From: Chitinivibrionales bacterium
GTDB taxonomy: Bacteria; Fibrobacterota; Chitinivibrionia; Chitinivibrionales; WJMI01
Reading direction: 5' to 3'
DNA: 35,496 nt
NCBI GenBank assembly: GCA_014728015.1
Contig: WJMI01000180.1
Location: 1 to 35,496, forward strand
Below are positions 17,710-26,343 of the stretch, piece by piece (the first letter of the stretch is position 1; each line of letters begins with the position of its first letter). The translations under genes were made by a program, and so were the position numbers. The notes under the pieces were generated by a model, which saw only the letters and a program-made list of their open reading frames with translations, ran no database searches and was not told the origin of the DNA.

Positions 17710-19491
17710 ATGGCTTTTCTGCGATATGCCGCATTCTCAGCACTATGCTTCACGGCGACGGTTTTCGTCGTCTGTAACCGTGAGCCGGCCGAGGGCGCTG
17801 GGGGTACGGATACCCGGGGCCGGCTGGACACAGGTGCCTTCCCTGCCGCCAAGAACATCATTATTATGATCCCTGACGGATGCGGGCTCGGACACGTGAC
17901 CGCAAGCAGGTGGTACAAGGGGAGCTCCCTTGCGCTTGATGAAATGCGTGTCGGGTTGATGCGCACGCACAACGTGCATTCGCTGATTACCGGTTCAGCC
18001 GCTGCCGCAACCGCGTTTGCCGCCGGCCGTAAAACCCGGGTTGGCTATATCGGCATGATGCCGGACACGATTCTCGTGCCGAAACAGCGCAGCGTGGCTG
18101 ACAGTCTCAAGTACCGCCCGGCAGCCACCGTGATGGAGGCTGCGCGGTTGAGCGGGCGTGCCACCGGTCTCGTGATGACCAGCAATTTCAACCATGCAAC
18201 ACCCGCCGCATTTGTGTGCCACTGGCACGACCGCGATGCCTTTCACACTCTTGCGCTGCAGATGCTCGATGCCGGGCTCACTGTTGTGTTCGGGGCGGGC
18301 ACGGCATATCTGGATGCTAACCTGGCAGGGGATTTGTCCGCGGAGCTCGGGCGGCGCGGCATCCCCTACGCGCGCGATCTGGAGGGGTTCAGGCGCTTGC
18401 CGCCCGCCGCCGCATCGGCGTGGGGACTGTTCGCGGCAAAGCATTTGGCTAACGATCTGGATCGAAGGACCCTTGGTATTGAAGAACCGTCGCTTGCCGA
18501 AATGACCGACAAGGCGCTGCAGATTCTCTCGAATCATCCAGATGGATTCATGCTTGTGGTTGAGGGGAGCAAGGTTGACTGGTCTTCGCACGACAACGAT
18601 CCGGTGGGAGTGGTCTCGGAATTCCTCGCTTTTGATGAAGCCGTAGGGGTGGCGCTGGACTACACGAAGTCTCATGACAGTACGCTGCTCGTTGTCTTTC
18701 CGGATCACGACAACGGCGGCATGACCATCGGTACTTTCGCCAACGACGAATGGTACAAGAGGTACACCTACGATACCAGCATCGCCGTGCTCAGGCGCGC
18801 CAGCCTGACAGCTGAAGCGATTCTCGATTCGATGGAGTCGGTATTCGAGAACACCGGGAGGCTTCGTAGCGGGACCGCGGCCGGGCTTGTTTCCAAAGCG
18901 TTGGGTCTGGAGGGGCTTGATGCCATCGAGCGCCGATCGGTAAGGGAAATGACACAGTTCGTCGCGATGATACCCCGTGGTACAAGCTGGCGGGACAGCG
19001 TAGGGCGCCGACTGGGAAGGCTCATCAGTAATCGCGCGTATATCGGCTGGACAACCTACATGCATGTCGGGAACGATGTGCCGGTGTGGTACGCGGGTGC
19101 CGCGGGGGAGATGCACACCATCGACAATACCGACATGGCCCGGATGATATTTTGCGCCCTTGGCACGGATCCGCGCGCGCTGAACGGGCGGCTCTTTGTC
19201 GAAGCGGGCGCGGCATTTGCCGGGGCAAAGGTCCGTATCGACACGGCCAACGCGGCTGTCTACGACAAGAAGGGCAAGGTCGAGGAATTGACAGGCGGAT
19301 TCCTGCGCGTAGACCGCGGCGGCATACGCGCCGAATTGCCGCTCAACCGTGCCCGGATGATCGTCAACAGGCCAAACAGGCCCGATACGAGCGTTTCTCT
19401 CGAAGGACTAACTATCTATTCTCTTCCCGCCCACAAGGTCTACGTGCCGAGGCAGGCGGGCTCGATGTTTGATGCCATGGCACACGAATGA
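17710..19491 (+). CDS. Alkaline phosphatase superfamily (PhoA-like), exported
   Basis: NIIIMIPDGCGLGHVTASRWY, nucleophile region LITGSAAAATAFAAGRKT, FMLVVEGSKVDWSSHDND, VVFPDHDNGG, YAGAAGEMHTIDNTDMARMIF. N-terminal hydrophobic segment. Confidence 0.85.
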   Translation: MAFLRYAAFSALCFTATVFVVCNREPAEGAGGTDTRGRLDTGAFPAAKNIIIMIPDGCGLGHVTASRWYKGSSLALDEMRVGLMRTHNVHSLITGSAAAATAFAAGRKTRVGYIGMMPDTILVPKQRSVADSLKYRPAATVMEAARLSGRATGLVMTSNFNHATPAAFVCHWHDRDAFHTLALQMLDAGLTVVFGAGTAYLDANLAGDLSAELGRRGIPYARDLEGFRRLPPAAASAWGLFAAKHLANDLDRRTLGIEEPSLAEMTDKALQILSNHPDGFMLVVEGSKVDWSSHDNDPVGVVSEFLAFDEAVGVALDYTKSHDSTLLVVFPDHDNGGMTIGTFANDEWYKRYTYDTSIAVLRRASLTAEAILDSMESVFENTGRLRSGTAAGLVSKALGLEGLDAIERRSVREMTQFVAMIPRGTSWRDSVGRRLGRLISNRAYIGWTTYMHVGNDVPVWYAGAAGEMHTIDNTDMARMIFCALGTDPRALNGRLFVEAGAAFAGAKVRIDTANAAVYDKKGKVEELTGGFLRVDRGGIRAELPLNRARMIVNRPNRPDTSVSLEGLTIYSLPAHKVYVPRQAGSMFDAMAHE

Positions 19492-19638
19492 TTGAGCAGC
19501 AGAATTACCCCGGAGGTAAATTAACGATTGAAACCCGGGAGTCATACGCGGCCCTGCGCCCGCATCCCGCAAATTTGAGTTCCCCGCCGCCATCGGTTTA
19601 GATTTAGAGCAGAGTTTTATTATCGAAGGGAGCAGCCG

Positions 19639-20229
19639 ATGGTTTCCAGGGCAATGCACTATTTGAAGCTGGCGGCACTGACATCTCTGCTGGTCTTCTC
19701 GTTCTCCAACGCCGCCGAAAAGAAGATGGTCCTGATCACGACCGAGGGCGACGAACTGCAGCTGTTTCAAAACAACACCTGGATGCCGGTGAAGGGACAG
19801 GAGATTCTCTACGAGAAGGATTTCACGGTGCCGCTTCCCGACGGCCGGCATGTGCTGATCAATGTCGACGGCACCTGGGGGTTTGTGACAGAGGAGCTTC
19901 TGTATGCCGAAGACCTCTTGACCACGAAGAAGGTCGTGGGAAAGGGGCGCGCAACCCACATCGATGTGAACATTGCAACAGACAAAGCTAAAAAGAAGGC
20001 CTTTGACAATACGGTAGTTAAGGCCAAGAACGCGCTCCGCAAGATGAAGAAGATCGACTATAAGCAGGTTCCCGACTGTATCAAACGGGTCGAGAAAGAC
20101 ATTGAAGTTTCCGAGCAGTTCGCAAAAAGCTCCGGATGGACCGTGCAGGTCCTGATAACCCTTGACGAGGGAAGCCTGCTGGCGGTCGTCGAGTGTGCCC
20201 ACGACACGACTGCAAAACAGGATAATTAG
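19639..20229 (+). CDS. Small exported protein with DGTW-type motifs (DUF3157-like)
   Basis: Signal peptide (LKLAALTSLLVFSFSNAAEKK) and repeated motif VLITTEGDELQLFQNNTWMPV / VPLPDGRHVLINVDGTWGFV. Confidence 0.55.
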   Translation: MVSRAMHYLKLAALTSLLVFSFSNAAEKKMVLITTEGDELQLFQNNTWMPVKGQEILYEKDFTVPLPDGRHVLINVDGTWGFVTEELLYAEDLLTTKKVVGKGRATHIDVNIATDKAKKKAFDNTVVKAKNALRKMKKIDYKQVPDCIKRVEKDIEVSEQFAKSSGWTVQVLITLDEGSLLAVVECAHDTTAKQDN

Positions 20230-20242
20230 CGAAAGCATTCAA

Positions 20243-21049
20243 ATGCGCACATATGGTCTTGTACTCATCCTGCTCATGGCGCGCATCGCGCTGTGCGGCC
20301 ATATCACGCTGGCCACAACGAGTGTTGTCAAAGAGTCCGGGCTTCTCGACAGGATTTGTGCCGCCTTCGAAAGAGAGTCGGGGATCGTAGTCCGGATTGT
20401 GGCGGCAAGCCAGCAGGATGTGCTCGCGCTCGGCATGGAAGGTAAGGCTGATGTGCTTCTCATGAAGGCGCTGTATGCGAGCAAGGAATTGGCCAACGGA
20501 AGTTGTCTCGCGCGAACATGCGCACTCTATGATGATTTCGTAATTGTGGGGCCGAGAGATGATCCCGTACATGTCAGGTGGCAGAAAACAGCTGCACGGG
20601 CGTTCAGCAGAATCGCAGCAGACCAAGCGTTCTTTGTGTCTCGCGGTGACAGTTCGGATACGCACAAAAAAGAGGAAGCAGTCTGGCATCAGGCGGGGCA
20701 TACGCCCAACGGGACATGGTATTTGCCGGTATGCCAAAGCATGGCGGCCGTGCTCATGATAGCCAGCGAGAAGCAGGCGTATGCGCTCGCGGACCGTCCC
20801 ACATTCGTTGCTCTCAAGACGAGTCTCGACCTCGAAGTCGTATTCGAAGGGGACAGTGCTTTGTGCAACCAGTATGATATCATTGCTGTGAAGTCTGCAC
20901 ATCGACCGCCGCTCCTCACAGATCGAGCCGTACAGTTTGTGCGCTGGTTTGCTACAGATGCGGCACAGGAACTGATTGCAGAACCCGGGGGCGTCTTTTT
21001 TCCTGTTTCGCGAGGCACGGACGCCTGTCAGAGGCGAAAGCCGAGGTGA
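20243..21049 (+). CDS. TupA-like (tungstate-type) periplasmic substrate-binding protein
   Basis: ITLATTSVVKESGLLDRICAAFERESGIVVRIV, LYDDFVIVGPRDDPVHV, SRGDSSDTHKKEEAVWHQAG, GTWYLPVCQSMAAVLMIASEKQAYALADRPTF. In-frame ATG at 20243 precedes the signal peptide. Confidence 0.78.
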   Translation: MRTYGLVLILLMARIALCGHITLATTSVVKESGLLDRICAAFERESGIVVRIVAASQQDVLALGMEGKADVLLMKALYASKELANGSCLARTCALYDDFVIVGPRDDPVHVRWQKTAARAFSRIAADQAFFVSRGDSSDTHKKEEAVWHQAGHTPNGTWYLPVCQSMAAVLMIASEKQAYALADRPTFVALKTSLDLEVVFEGDSALCNQYDIIAVKSAHRPPLLTDRAVQFVRWFATDAAQELIAEPGGVFFPVSRGTDACQRRKPR

Positions 21050-21142
21050 AGGGCCCGGCTTGACTGCACCCCCTAAAAGGTTTATCTTGCATATGCCAAA
21101 CAGCCCTAAATTGGGGGAGCGGCACTTTTTTTGAGGATGTGC

Positions 21143-21158
21143 TGTGAAATAATTCACA
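21143..21158. promoter_or_regulatory. CRP/FNR-superfamily-type palindromic operator candidate
   Basis: TGTGA-AATAAT-TCACA, matching the TGTGA-N6-TCACA consensus of CRP-like regulators, about 120 nt upstream of the hypF ATG and in the intergenic region. Confidence 0.6.
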
Positions 21159-21279
21159 GAAGTTCGCGTTGCTGCCAATACTGAAGAGGCTGTTCCGTAT
21201 ACGGGTTGAAAAACCGGCCCTTAGCCATAAGGGTCATGAGCGAACATGAGAGCACAGCACCTAAAAGAGATATCTGGAA

Positions 21280-23625
21280 ATGCAGTGTTGTACTTCACGA
21301 GAGCAATACGAAACGCCTGATTGGGTTCACCGGTCCGCCCTGTCCGCTGCACGGGGTGAAAAACGCGTCCGATTCAGGCTTGTCGCAACCGGCCGCGTGC
21401 AAGGCGTGGGTTTCCGTCCCACCGTGTTTCGTCATGCCACCGAACTGGGGCTTGCGGGCTTTGTCGGGAATATGCCTGCCGGCGTGATTATCGAGGTCGA
21501 AGGGCCTGCTGAAAAGGTTGGCGCGTTTGTTAAAATGCTCGAAGATGCCCCCCCAAGGCAGGCACATATCGACAGCATTGATATTACGGAAGTGCCGGTT
21601 GCCGGCGATGTGCATTTCGCTCTGGCCGCCAGCGCGCGGTCCGGCGACATTGAGACAGGCATGCCGCCGGATCTGGCACTCTGCGAGGACTGCCTTCGGG
21701 AGCTTGGAAATCCGTGCGACCGCCGGTATGGCTATCCCTTTCTCAACTGCGTAAACTGCGGGCCGCGATTCACTATCATTCGGGCGCTTCCCTACGACCG
21801 CGAGCGGACATCCATGGCTGCGTTCGAGCAGTGCTCGGACTGCGCCGCCGAATATGCCGATCCCGCCAACCGGCGGTTCGATGCTCAGCCAAATGCCTGC
21901 GCCCGTTGCGGCCCGTCCCTTTCCCTGATCGATGCAGGCGGGATTGCGGTGGAAGGTGATCCGATCGAGACGGCTGCGCGGCTTCTGGCCGGCGGCGCAA
22001 TCGTGGCGATCAAGGGACTCGGCGGCTATCATTTGTGCTGTGATGCAATACGCGCCACCGCGATAGAGGCGCTTCGCGAGCGAAAAAACCGTCCTTCCAA
22101 GGCGGTTGCCGTGATGTTCCGCGGCATTGAGCAGGCGCGTGAGCACTGCGAAATAGGTCCGGACGAAGAGCGAGAGTTATGCTCCGCCGCGGCACCCGTT
22201 GTGGTTCTCAGGCGAAAGCAGGGGTCCGGCCTGGCCATAAATATCTCGCCGGACACGGGTGATATCGGCGCGTTTCTCGCATATACGCCGCTGCATTATC
22301 TCCTGCTCTCAAAAACCGGTCCGCTGGTTATGACAAGCGGTAATCGCGCCGACGAGCCGATTGTCAAAGATGAGACCGCCCTGCCGCGGCTGCTTGACGG
22401 CATCGCCGATTACGCGCTGACGCACAACCGCCCCGTTCTTCGCCGATGCGATGACTCGGTCATACGCGTTGTCCGGGGGAAGCGGCTGTTTATCAGGCGC
22501 TCGCGCGGTTTTGTACCGAATGCCGTCCCGCTGCCCGTGCGAGGACCATCGGTCGTGGCGGTCGGCGCCGAGCTGAAGAACACTTTCTGCATAACGCGGG
22601 GCGCGCAGGCGTTCGTGTCGCAGCATATCGGCGATCTGAGCGAGCACACGGCCTGCGACTTTTTCGAAGAGGCTGCAGACGATCTCGCCCGGCTGTTAGG
22701 GGTCAAGCCGGACATTGTTGCGCGCGACCAGCATCCCGATTACTGGAGCACGCGATATGCACAAGCGCGGGGGGCGGCCGCCGTTGTCGAAATACAACAC
22801 CACCATGCCCACATCGCGAGCTGTATGGCGGAACACGGAATCACCGACCCTGTTATCGGTGTTGCGCTGGATGGAACAGGGTTCGGGCCCGATGGTACAG
22901 TGTGGGGCGGTGAGTTTCTCGTGGCCGACCTTGGATCATACCGGCGCCGGGCGCGATTCAAGCACTACCGCCTTCCCGGCGGCGATGAAGCCGTGCGGCA
23001 TCCAGTGCGCATGGCATTGAGCTGCCTCGCGGCGGAATTCGGCGCCGAGGTTGCTCGCTTCCGCGATACCCTCCTGGGCGGCATTCCCGAAGCCGAGATG
23101 AGCGTGCTGCTGACGATGCTTGACAAAGGTGTTCGTTCTCCCTTGACATCGAGCTGCGGCCGCCTTTTTGATGCTGTTTCCGCTTTGCTTGGCTTGTGCT
23201 CGACGATTACCTACGAGGGCCAGGCCGCGATACGGCTTCAAAGCGCTGCGGATCCGGCGATCGCCGGCAGATACGAATTTGAGATTGCGGGCGGCGATGG
23301 AATCGATGTGCTGACGTTTTCGCCAGCACTGCGCGCTCTTGTCAAAGACATCGAATCGAACCGCGGCGCTGCGGAGATTGCTTCGAAGTTCCACAACACG
23401 ATTGCCGAAGCGGTGTGTGCCGTGTGCGACCGCATCCGCGGGCGTGAGGGTATCAACGTGGTTGCGCTGTCGGGCGGCGTGTTTCAGAACGATCTGCTTC
23501 TGGCCCGCGTAACCGACGGCCTTGCGAAGCGCGGATTTAATGCGTATTCGCATCATGGGGTCCCGCCCAATGATGCGGGAATCTCACTGGGCCAGGCGGT
23601 CGTGGCGCTTGCAAAGAATGGATGA
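21280..23625 (+). CDS. hypF: Carbamoyltransferase HypF
   Basis: Acylphosphatase motif ATGRVQGVGFRP, double zinc finger CEDCLREL...CVNCGPRFTIIRALPYDRERTSM...CSDCAAEYADP...CARCGP, YrdC-like NRPSKAVAVM, Kae1-like HHHAHIASCMAEHG. Start codon uncertain. Confidence 0.96.
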   Translation: MQCCTSREQYETPDWVHRSALSAARGEKRVRFRLVATGRVQGVGFRPTVFRHATELGLAGFVGNMPAGVIIEVEGPAEKVGAFVKMLEDAPPRQAHIDSIDITEVPVAGDVHFALAASARSGDIETGMPPDLALCEDCLRELGNPCDRRYGYPFLNCVNCGPRFTIIRALPYDRERTSMAAFEQCSDCAAEYADPANRRFDAQPNACARCGPSLSLIDAGGIAVEGDPIETAARLLAGGAIVAIKGLGGYHLCCDAIRATAIEALRERKNRPSKAVAVMFRGIEQAREHCEIGPDEERELCSAAAPVVVLRRKQGSGLAINISPDTGDIGAFLAYTPLHYLLLSKTGPLVMTSGNRADEPIVKDETALPRLLDGIADYALTHNRPVLRRCDDSVIRVVRGKRLFIRRSRGFVPNAVPLPVRGPSVVAVGAELKNTFCITRGAQAFVSQHIGDLSEHTACDFFEEAADDLARLLGVKPDIVARDQHPDYWSTRYAQARGAAAVVEIQHHHAHIASCMAEHGITDPVIGVALDGTGFGPDGTVWGGEFLVADLGSYRRRARFKHYRLPGGDEAVRHPVRMALSCLAAEFGAEVARFRDTLLGGIPEAEMSVLLTMLDKGVRSPLTSSCGRLFDAVSALLGLCSTITYEGQAAIRLQSAADPAIAGRYEFEIAGGDGIDVLTFSPALRALVKDIESNRGAAEIASKFHNTIAEAVCAVCDRIRGREGINVVALSGGVFQNDLLLARVTDGLAKRGFNAYSHHGVPPNDAGISLGQAVVALAKNG

Positions 23626-23715
23626 ATGGAGTAGTGGAGTGCTGAAGGCGTAGGTTTCCGATTGCAGCTGTTTTTTCGTACGGCACCCTACTACTCCTCT
23701 ACGCGATCACTCCCA
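23614..23715. repeat. Inverted-repeat element, copy 1 (hypF 3' end / hypC upstream)
   Basis: Left arm of 8-nt units AATGGATG/AATGGAGT/AGTGGAGT; right arm ACTACTCC...ACTCCC in inverted orientation. GGAGTAGT (23628-23635) pairs with ACTACTCC (23690-23697). Confidence 0.6.
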
Positions 23716-23736
23716 AACAAGAGGGACGGTTATTTC

Positions 23737-23955
23737 ATGTGTCTTGCGGTACCGGCGAAGATAGTCGCAATAGAGGCTGACACCGCCACGATTGATGTAG
23801 ACGGCGTGCGCCGCCCGGTGAACGTTTCCCTTGTACGCGATCCGAAAGTCGGAGAATACGTGATCGTGCATGCGGGTTTCGCCATTCAAAAATGGTCCGA
23901 GAGCGATGTGGACGAGTGGAGGAAGATCCAGGAAGAGATGCATTCGTTGGAATAG
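23737..23955 (+). CDS. hypC: Hydrogenase assembly chaperone HypC/HupF
   Basis: MCLAVPAKIVAIEADTATIDVDGVRRPVNVSLVRDPKVGEYVIVHAGFAIQKW; canonical N-terminal MC start. Confidence 0.96.
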   Translation: MCLAVPAKIVAIEADTATIDVDGVRRPVNVSLVRDPKVGEYVIVHAGFAIQKWSESDVDEWRKIQEEMHSLE

Positions 23956-24061
23956 CCGGGAAGTAAGCGCCGGCGAATTCTGTTTCTGCCATGCAGGGAG
24001 TGGATGGCGGGCAGGCCTCTCAAAGAGACCAACAAGAAAATGACGCAGGCAAAGTAGCTGT

Positions 24062-25144
24062 ATGGAAATGCGAAAACGAGTAGGGGCAATCCGCGCGCTT
24101 GGCCGCAAGATCGGCCGTCCTGTCAAACTGATGGAAGTTTGCGGGACGCACACCATGGCCGCATTTCGCAGCGGCCTGCGCCACCTGCTGCCGGAGAACG
24201 TATCGCTTCTGTCCGGCCCGGGGTGCCCGGTCTGCGTGACCCCCAACGAGTACCTCGATCGCGCAATCGCTATCGCAGAGCAATCCGATACCATGGTCGC
24301 GACGTTTGGCGACATGGTGCGCGTGCCGGGAACAAGAGAATCGCTTGAGACGGTACGTGCCGGCGGCGCGCGCATACACGTGGTCTATTCGCCTGCCGAA
24401 GCGGTCGTGTTTGCCCGGGAAAACCCGGGAACGCGAGTCGTGTTCCTCGGCGTCGGTTTCGAAACAACCACCCCGGCCATTGCCTGGACAATCAAAGAGG
24501 CCGCCGGGAACCAGGTTGACAACTACTCGGTGCTGTGCGGCCACAAGACAATCCCGCGGGCCATGTCAGCGCTGTGCGCGGCCGGAGAGCTCGACCTCGA
24601 CGGGTTCATATGTCCCGGGCATGTAAGTATAGTGATTGGCGCGGATGCCTACGGGCCCGTGTGCCGCGAGTGCGGCCTGCCCTGCGTGGTGACCGGATTC
24701 GAAGCGGCCGACATGCTGCAGGGCGTGGAGATGCTCTTGAGACAGATAGCGGAAAACCGCTCAGAGGTGGAAAACCAGTACACGAGATGTGTACGGGACA
24801 AAGGGAACACCACGGCGCTCGGACTCATCGAAGAGGTGTTTGAGCAGTGCGACGCATCCTGGCGCGGGATCGGTGTGATACCGGGGAGCGGGCTCAAGAT
24901 CCGCGGCTGCTTTGCCGCACATGATGCCGATCGCGTATTTGAGAAAATCTCCGTGCCCCCGGGCCGCGAGCGTTCGGGGTGCATATGCGGGCAGGTCATG
25001 CGCGGCATCAAAACACCACACGATTGCGCGCTGTTCGGAAAAGCGTGTACGCCGTCACAACCGGTTGGCGCGTGCATGGTTTCCAGCGAAGGCACCTGCG
25101 CGGCCTATTATAAGTACGCCCGGAAGAATGGAGACATGGAGTAA
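24062..25144 (+). CDS. hypD: Hydrogenase formation protein HypD
   Basis: KLMEVCGTHTMAAFRSGLRHLLPENVSLLSGPGCPVCVTP, FLGVGFETTTPAIAWTI, FICPGHVSIVIGADAY, CTPSQPVGACMVSSEGTCAAYYKY. Confidence 0.97.
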   Translation: MEMRKRVGAIRALGRKIGRPVKLMEVCGTHTMAAFRSGLRHLLPENVSLLSGPGCPVCVTPNEYLDRAIAIAEQSDTMVATFGDMVRVPGTRESLETVRAGGARIHVVYSPAEAVVFARENPGTRVVFLGVGFETTTPAIAWTIKEAAGNQVDNYSVLCGHKTIPRAMSALCAAGELDLDGFICPGHVSIVIGADAYGPVCRECGLPCVVTGFEAADMLQGVEMLLRQIAENRSEVENQYTRCVRDKGNTTALGLIEEVFEQCDASWRGIGVIPGSGLKIRGCFAAHDADRVFEKISVPPGRERSGCICGQVMRGIKTPHDCALFGKACTPSQPVGACMVSSEGTCAAYYKYARKNGDME

Positions 25145-25199
25145 CAGAATGCTGTATTTGCGTGTACGCGCTCCTCGAAGTGCAGTACTCCAATGCTCC
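25124..25199. repeat. Inverted-repeat element, copy 2 (hypD 3' end / hypE upstream)
   Basis: Left arm AATGGAGA/CATGGAGT/AACAGAAT and right arm AGTACTCCAATGCTCC (reverse complement GGAGCATTGGAGTACT). Ungapped identity of 24/31 with copy 1 over 25124-25154 versus 23614-23644. Confidence 0.6.
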
Positions 25200-25210
25200 C
25201 TCAACAGCCT

Positions 25211-26221
25211 ATGACAAACAATCTTATTACTCTCGCGCACGGGGGCGGCGGCGAGCGAACGCACGCGCTGATACGTGATGTAGTCCTGCGCTATCTGGGA
25301 AATCCCACTCTAAATTGTCTGGATGACGGGGCCTGCATTGAGATTGCCGAGTCGCGCCTGGTGATGACGACCGATTCGTATGTGGTTGATCCAATCTTCT
25401 TTCCCGGCGGCGATATAGGAAAACTCTCGGTGTGCGGCACGATCAACGACCTGGTCATGCAGGGCGGCGATCCGCGTTTCATGAGTCTCGGTCTGATCCT
25501 CGAAGAGGGATTGCGGGTGGCGGATCTCGAACAGGTGATCGCATCGGCGGCCGGCGTACTCCAAAGCACCGGCGTGGCCGTGGTTACGGGCGATACCAAG
25601 GTTGTCGAGCGGGGAAAGGGAGGCGGGGTATTCATCAACACGACCGGCATTGGCGCGCGCCGTGAGGGCATCGATGTGCACGTCGGCAATGCGCGCCCCG
25701 GCGACAGCGTGATTGTGTCGGGTACTATCGGCGACCATGGCATCGCCGTGATGAGCGCTCGCGAAGGATTGCGGTTTGAGTCGGATATTGTCAGTGACGT
25801 TGCGCCGCTATGGGGTATGATAAAGCCGCTGTGGGATGAAGGCATCCCCCTCCGATGCCTCCGCGATCCCACCCGCGGCGGTGTTGCCGCCGCGCTGTGC
25901 GATATCGCCCGGGCATCGGGAGCGGGCATTCGGGTCCGCGAGAAGACCCTTCCCGTGCGGCGGCAGGTACGGGGCGCGTGCGATCTTCTGGGGCTTGATC
26001 CGCTCGAAGTGGCCAACGAGGGCAAGGCGATAGTTGTCTGTGATCCCTCGAGTACCGAGCGCGCGCTTGCGATCCTCAAGCAGAGTGATTCTGGCCGCGA
26101 TGCGACCGAAGTCGGCACGGTGGTCGAGAGCCATCCGGGCACCGTGGTCATGGAGACACGCATTGGCGCCGAGCGTATCGTGGATGTCCCCTCCGGCGAA
26201 CAGTTGCCCCGAATCTGCTAG
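25211..26221 (+). CDS. hypE: Hydrogenase expression/formation protein HypE
   Basis: LAHGGGGERTHALIRDV, VMTTDSYVVDPIFFPGGDIGKLSVCGTINDLVMQGGDP, CLRDPTRGGVAAALCDIA, LDPLEVANEGKAIVV, C-terminal PRIC. Internal ATG at 25211 preferred because 25193 lies inside the repeat element. Confidence 0.95.
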   Translation: MTNNLITLAHGGGGERTHALIRDVVLRYLGNPTLNCLDDGACIEIAESRLVMTTDSYVVDPIFFPGGDIGKLSVCGTINDLVMQGGDPRFMSLGLILEEGLRVADLEQVIASAAGVLQSTGVAVVTGDTKVVERGKGGGVFINTTGIGARREGIDVHVGNARPGDSVIVSGTIGDHGIAVMSAREGLRFESDIVSDVAPLWGMIKPLWDEGIPLRCLRDPTRGGVAAALCDIARASGAGIRVREKTLPVRRQVRGACDLLGLDPLEVANEGKAIVVCDPSSTERALAILKQSDSGRDATEVGTVVESHPGTVVMETRIGAERIVDVPSGEQLPRIC

Positions 26222-26343
26222 ATATATAGTTTTACAGGATTTTGCCGGCATGCTGCGGCACTCCCGCTCCTGTGGCCGTCGAAATCTTCCTGCGGACATT
26301 GCACGATCCAAATAACCCCCCACTGTAGAAGGAGGAGTGGAAG

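Noticed and set aside
17710-17775. Lipoprotein signal in the alkaline phosphatase
   Set aside because: Cys follows VFVV; the residue before Cys is Val rather than Gly/Ala/Ser, so a lipobox is not convincing.
17995-19116. Minus-strand 373-aa ORF
   Set aside because: Shadow of the alkaline phosphatase gene.
21206-21487. 93-aa ORF overlapping the hypF start
   Set aside because: Overlaps the HypF acylphosphatase coding sequence in another frame; HypF is the clear product.
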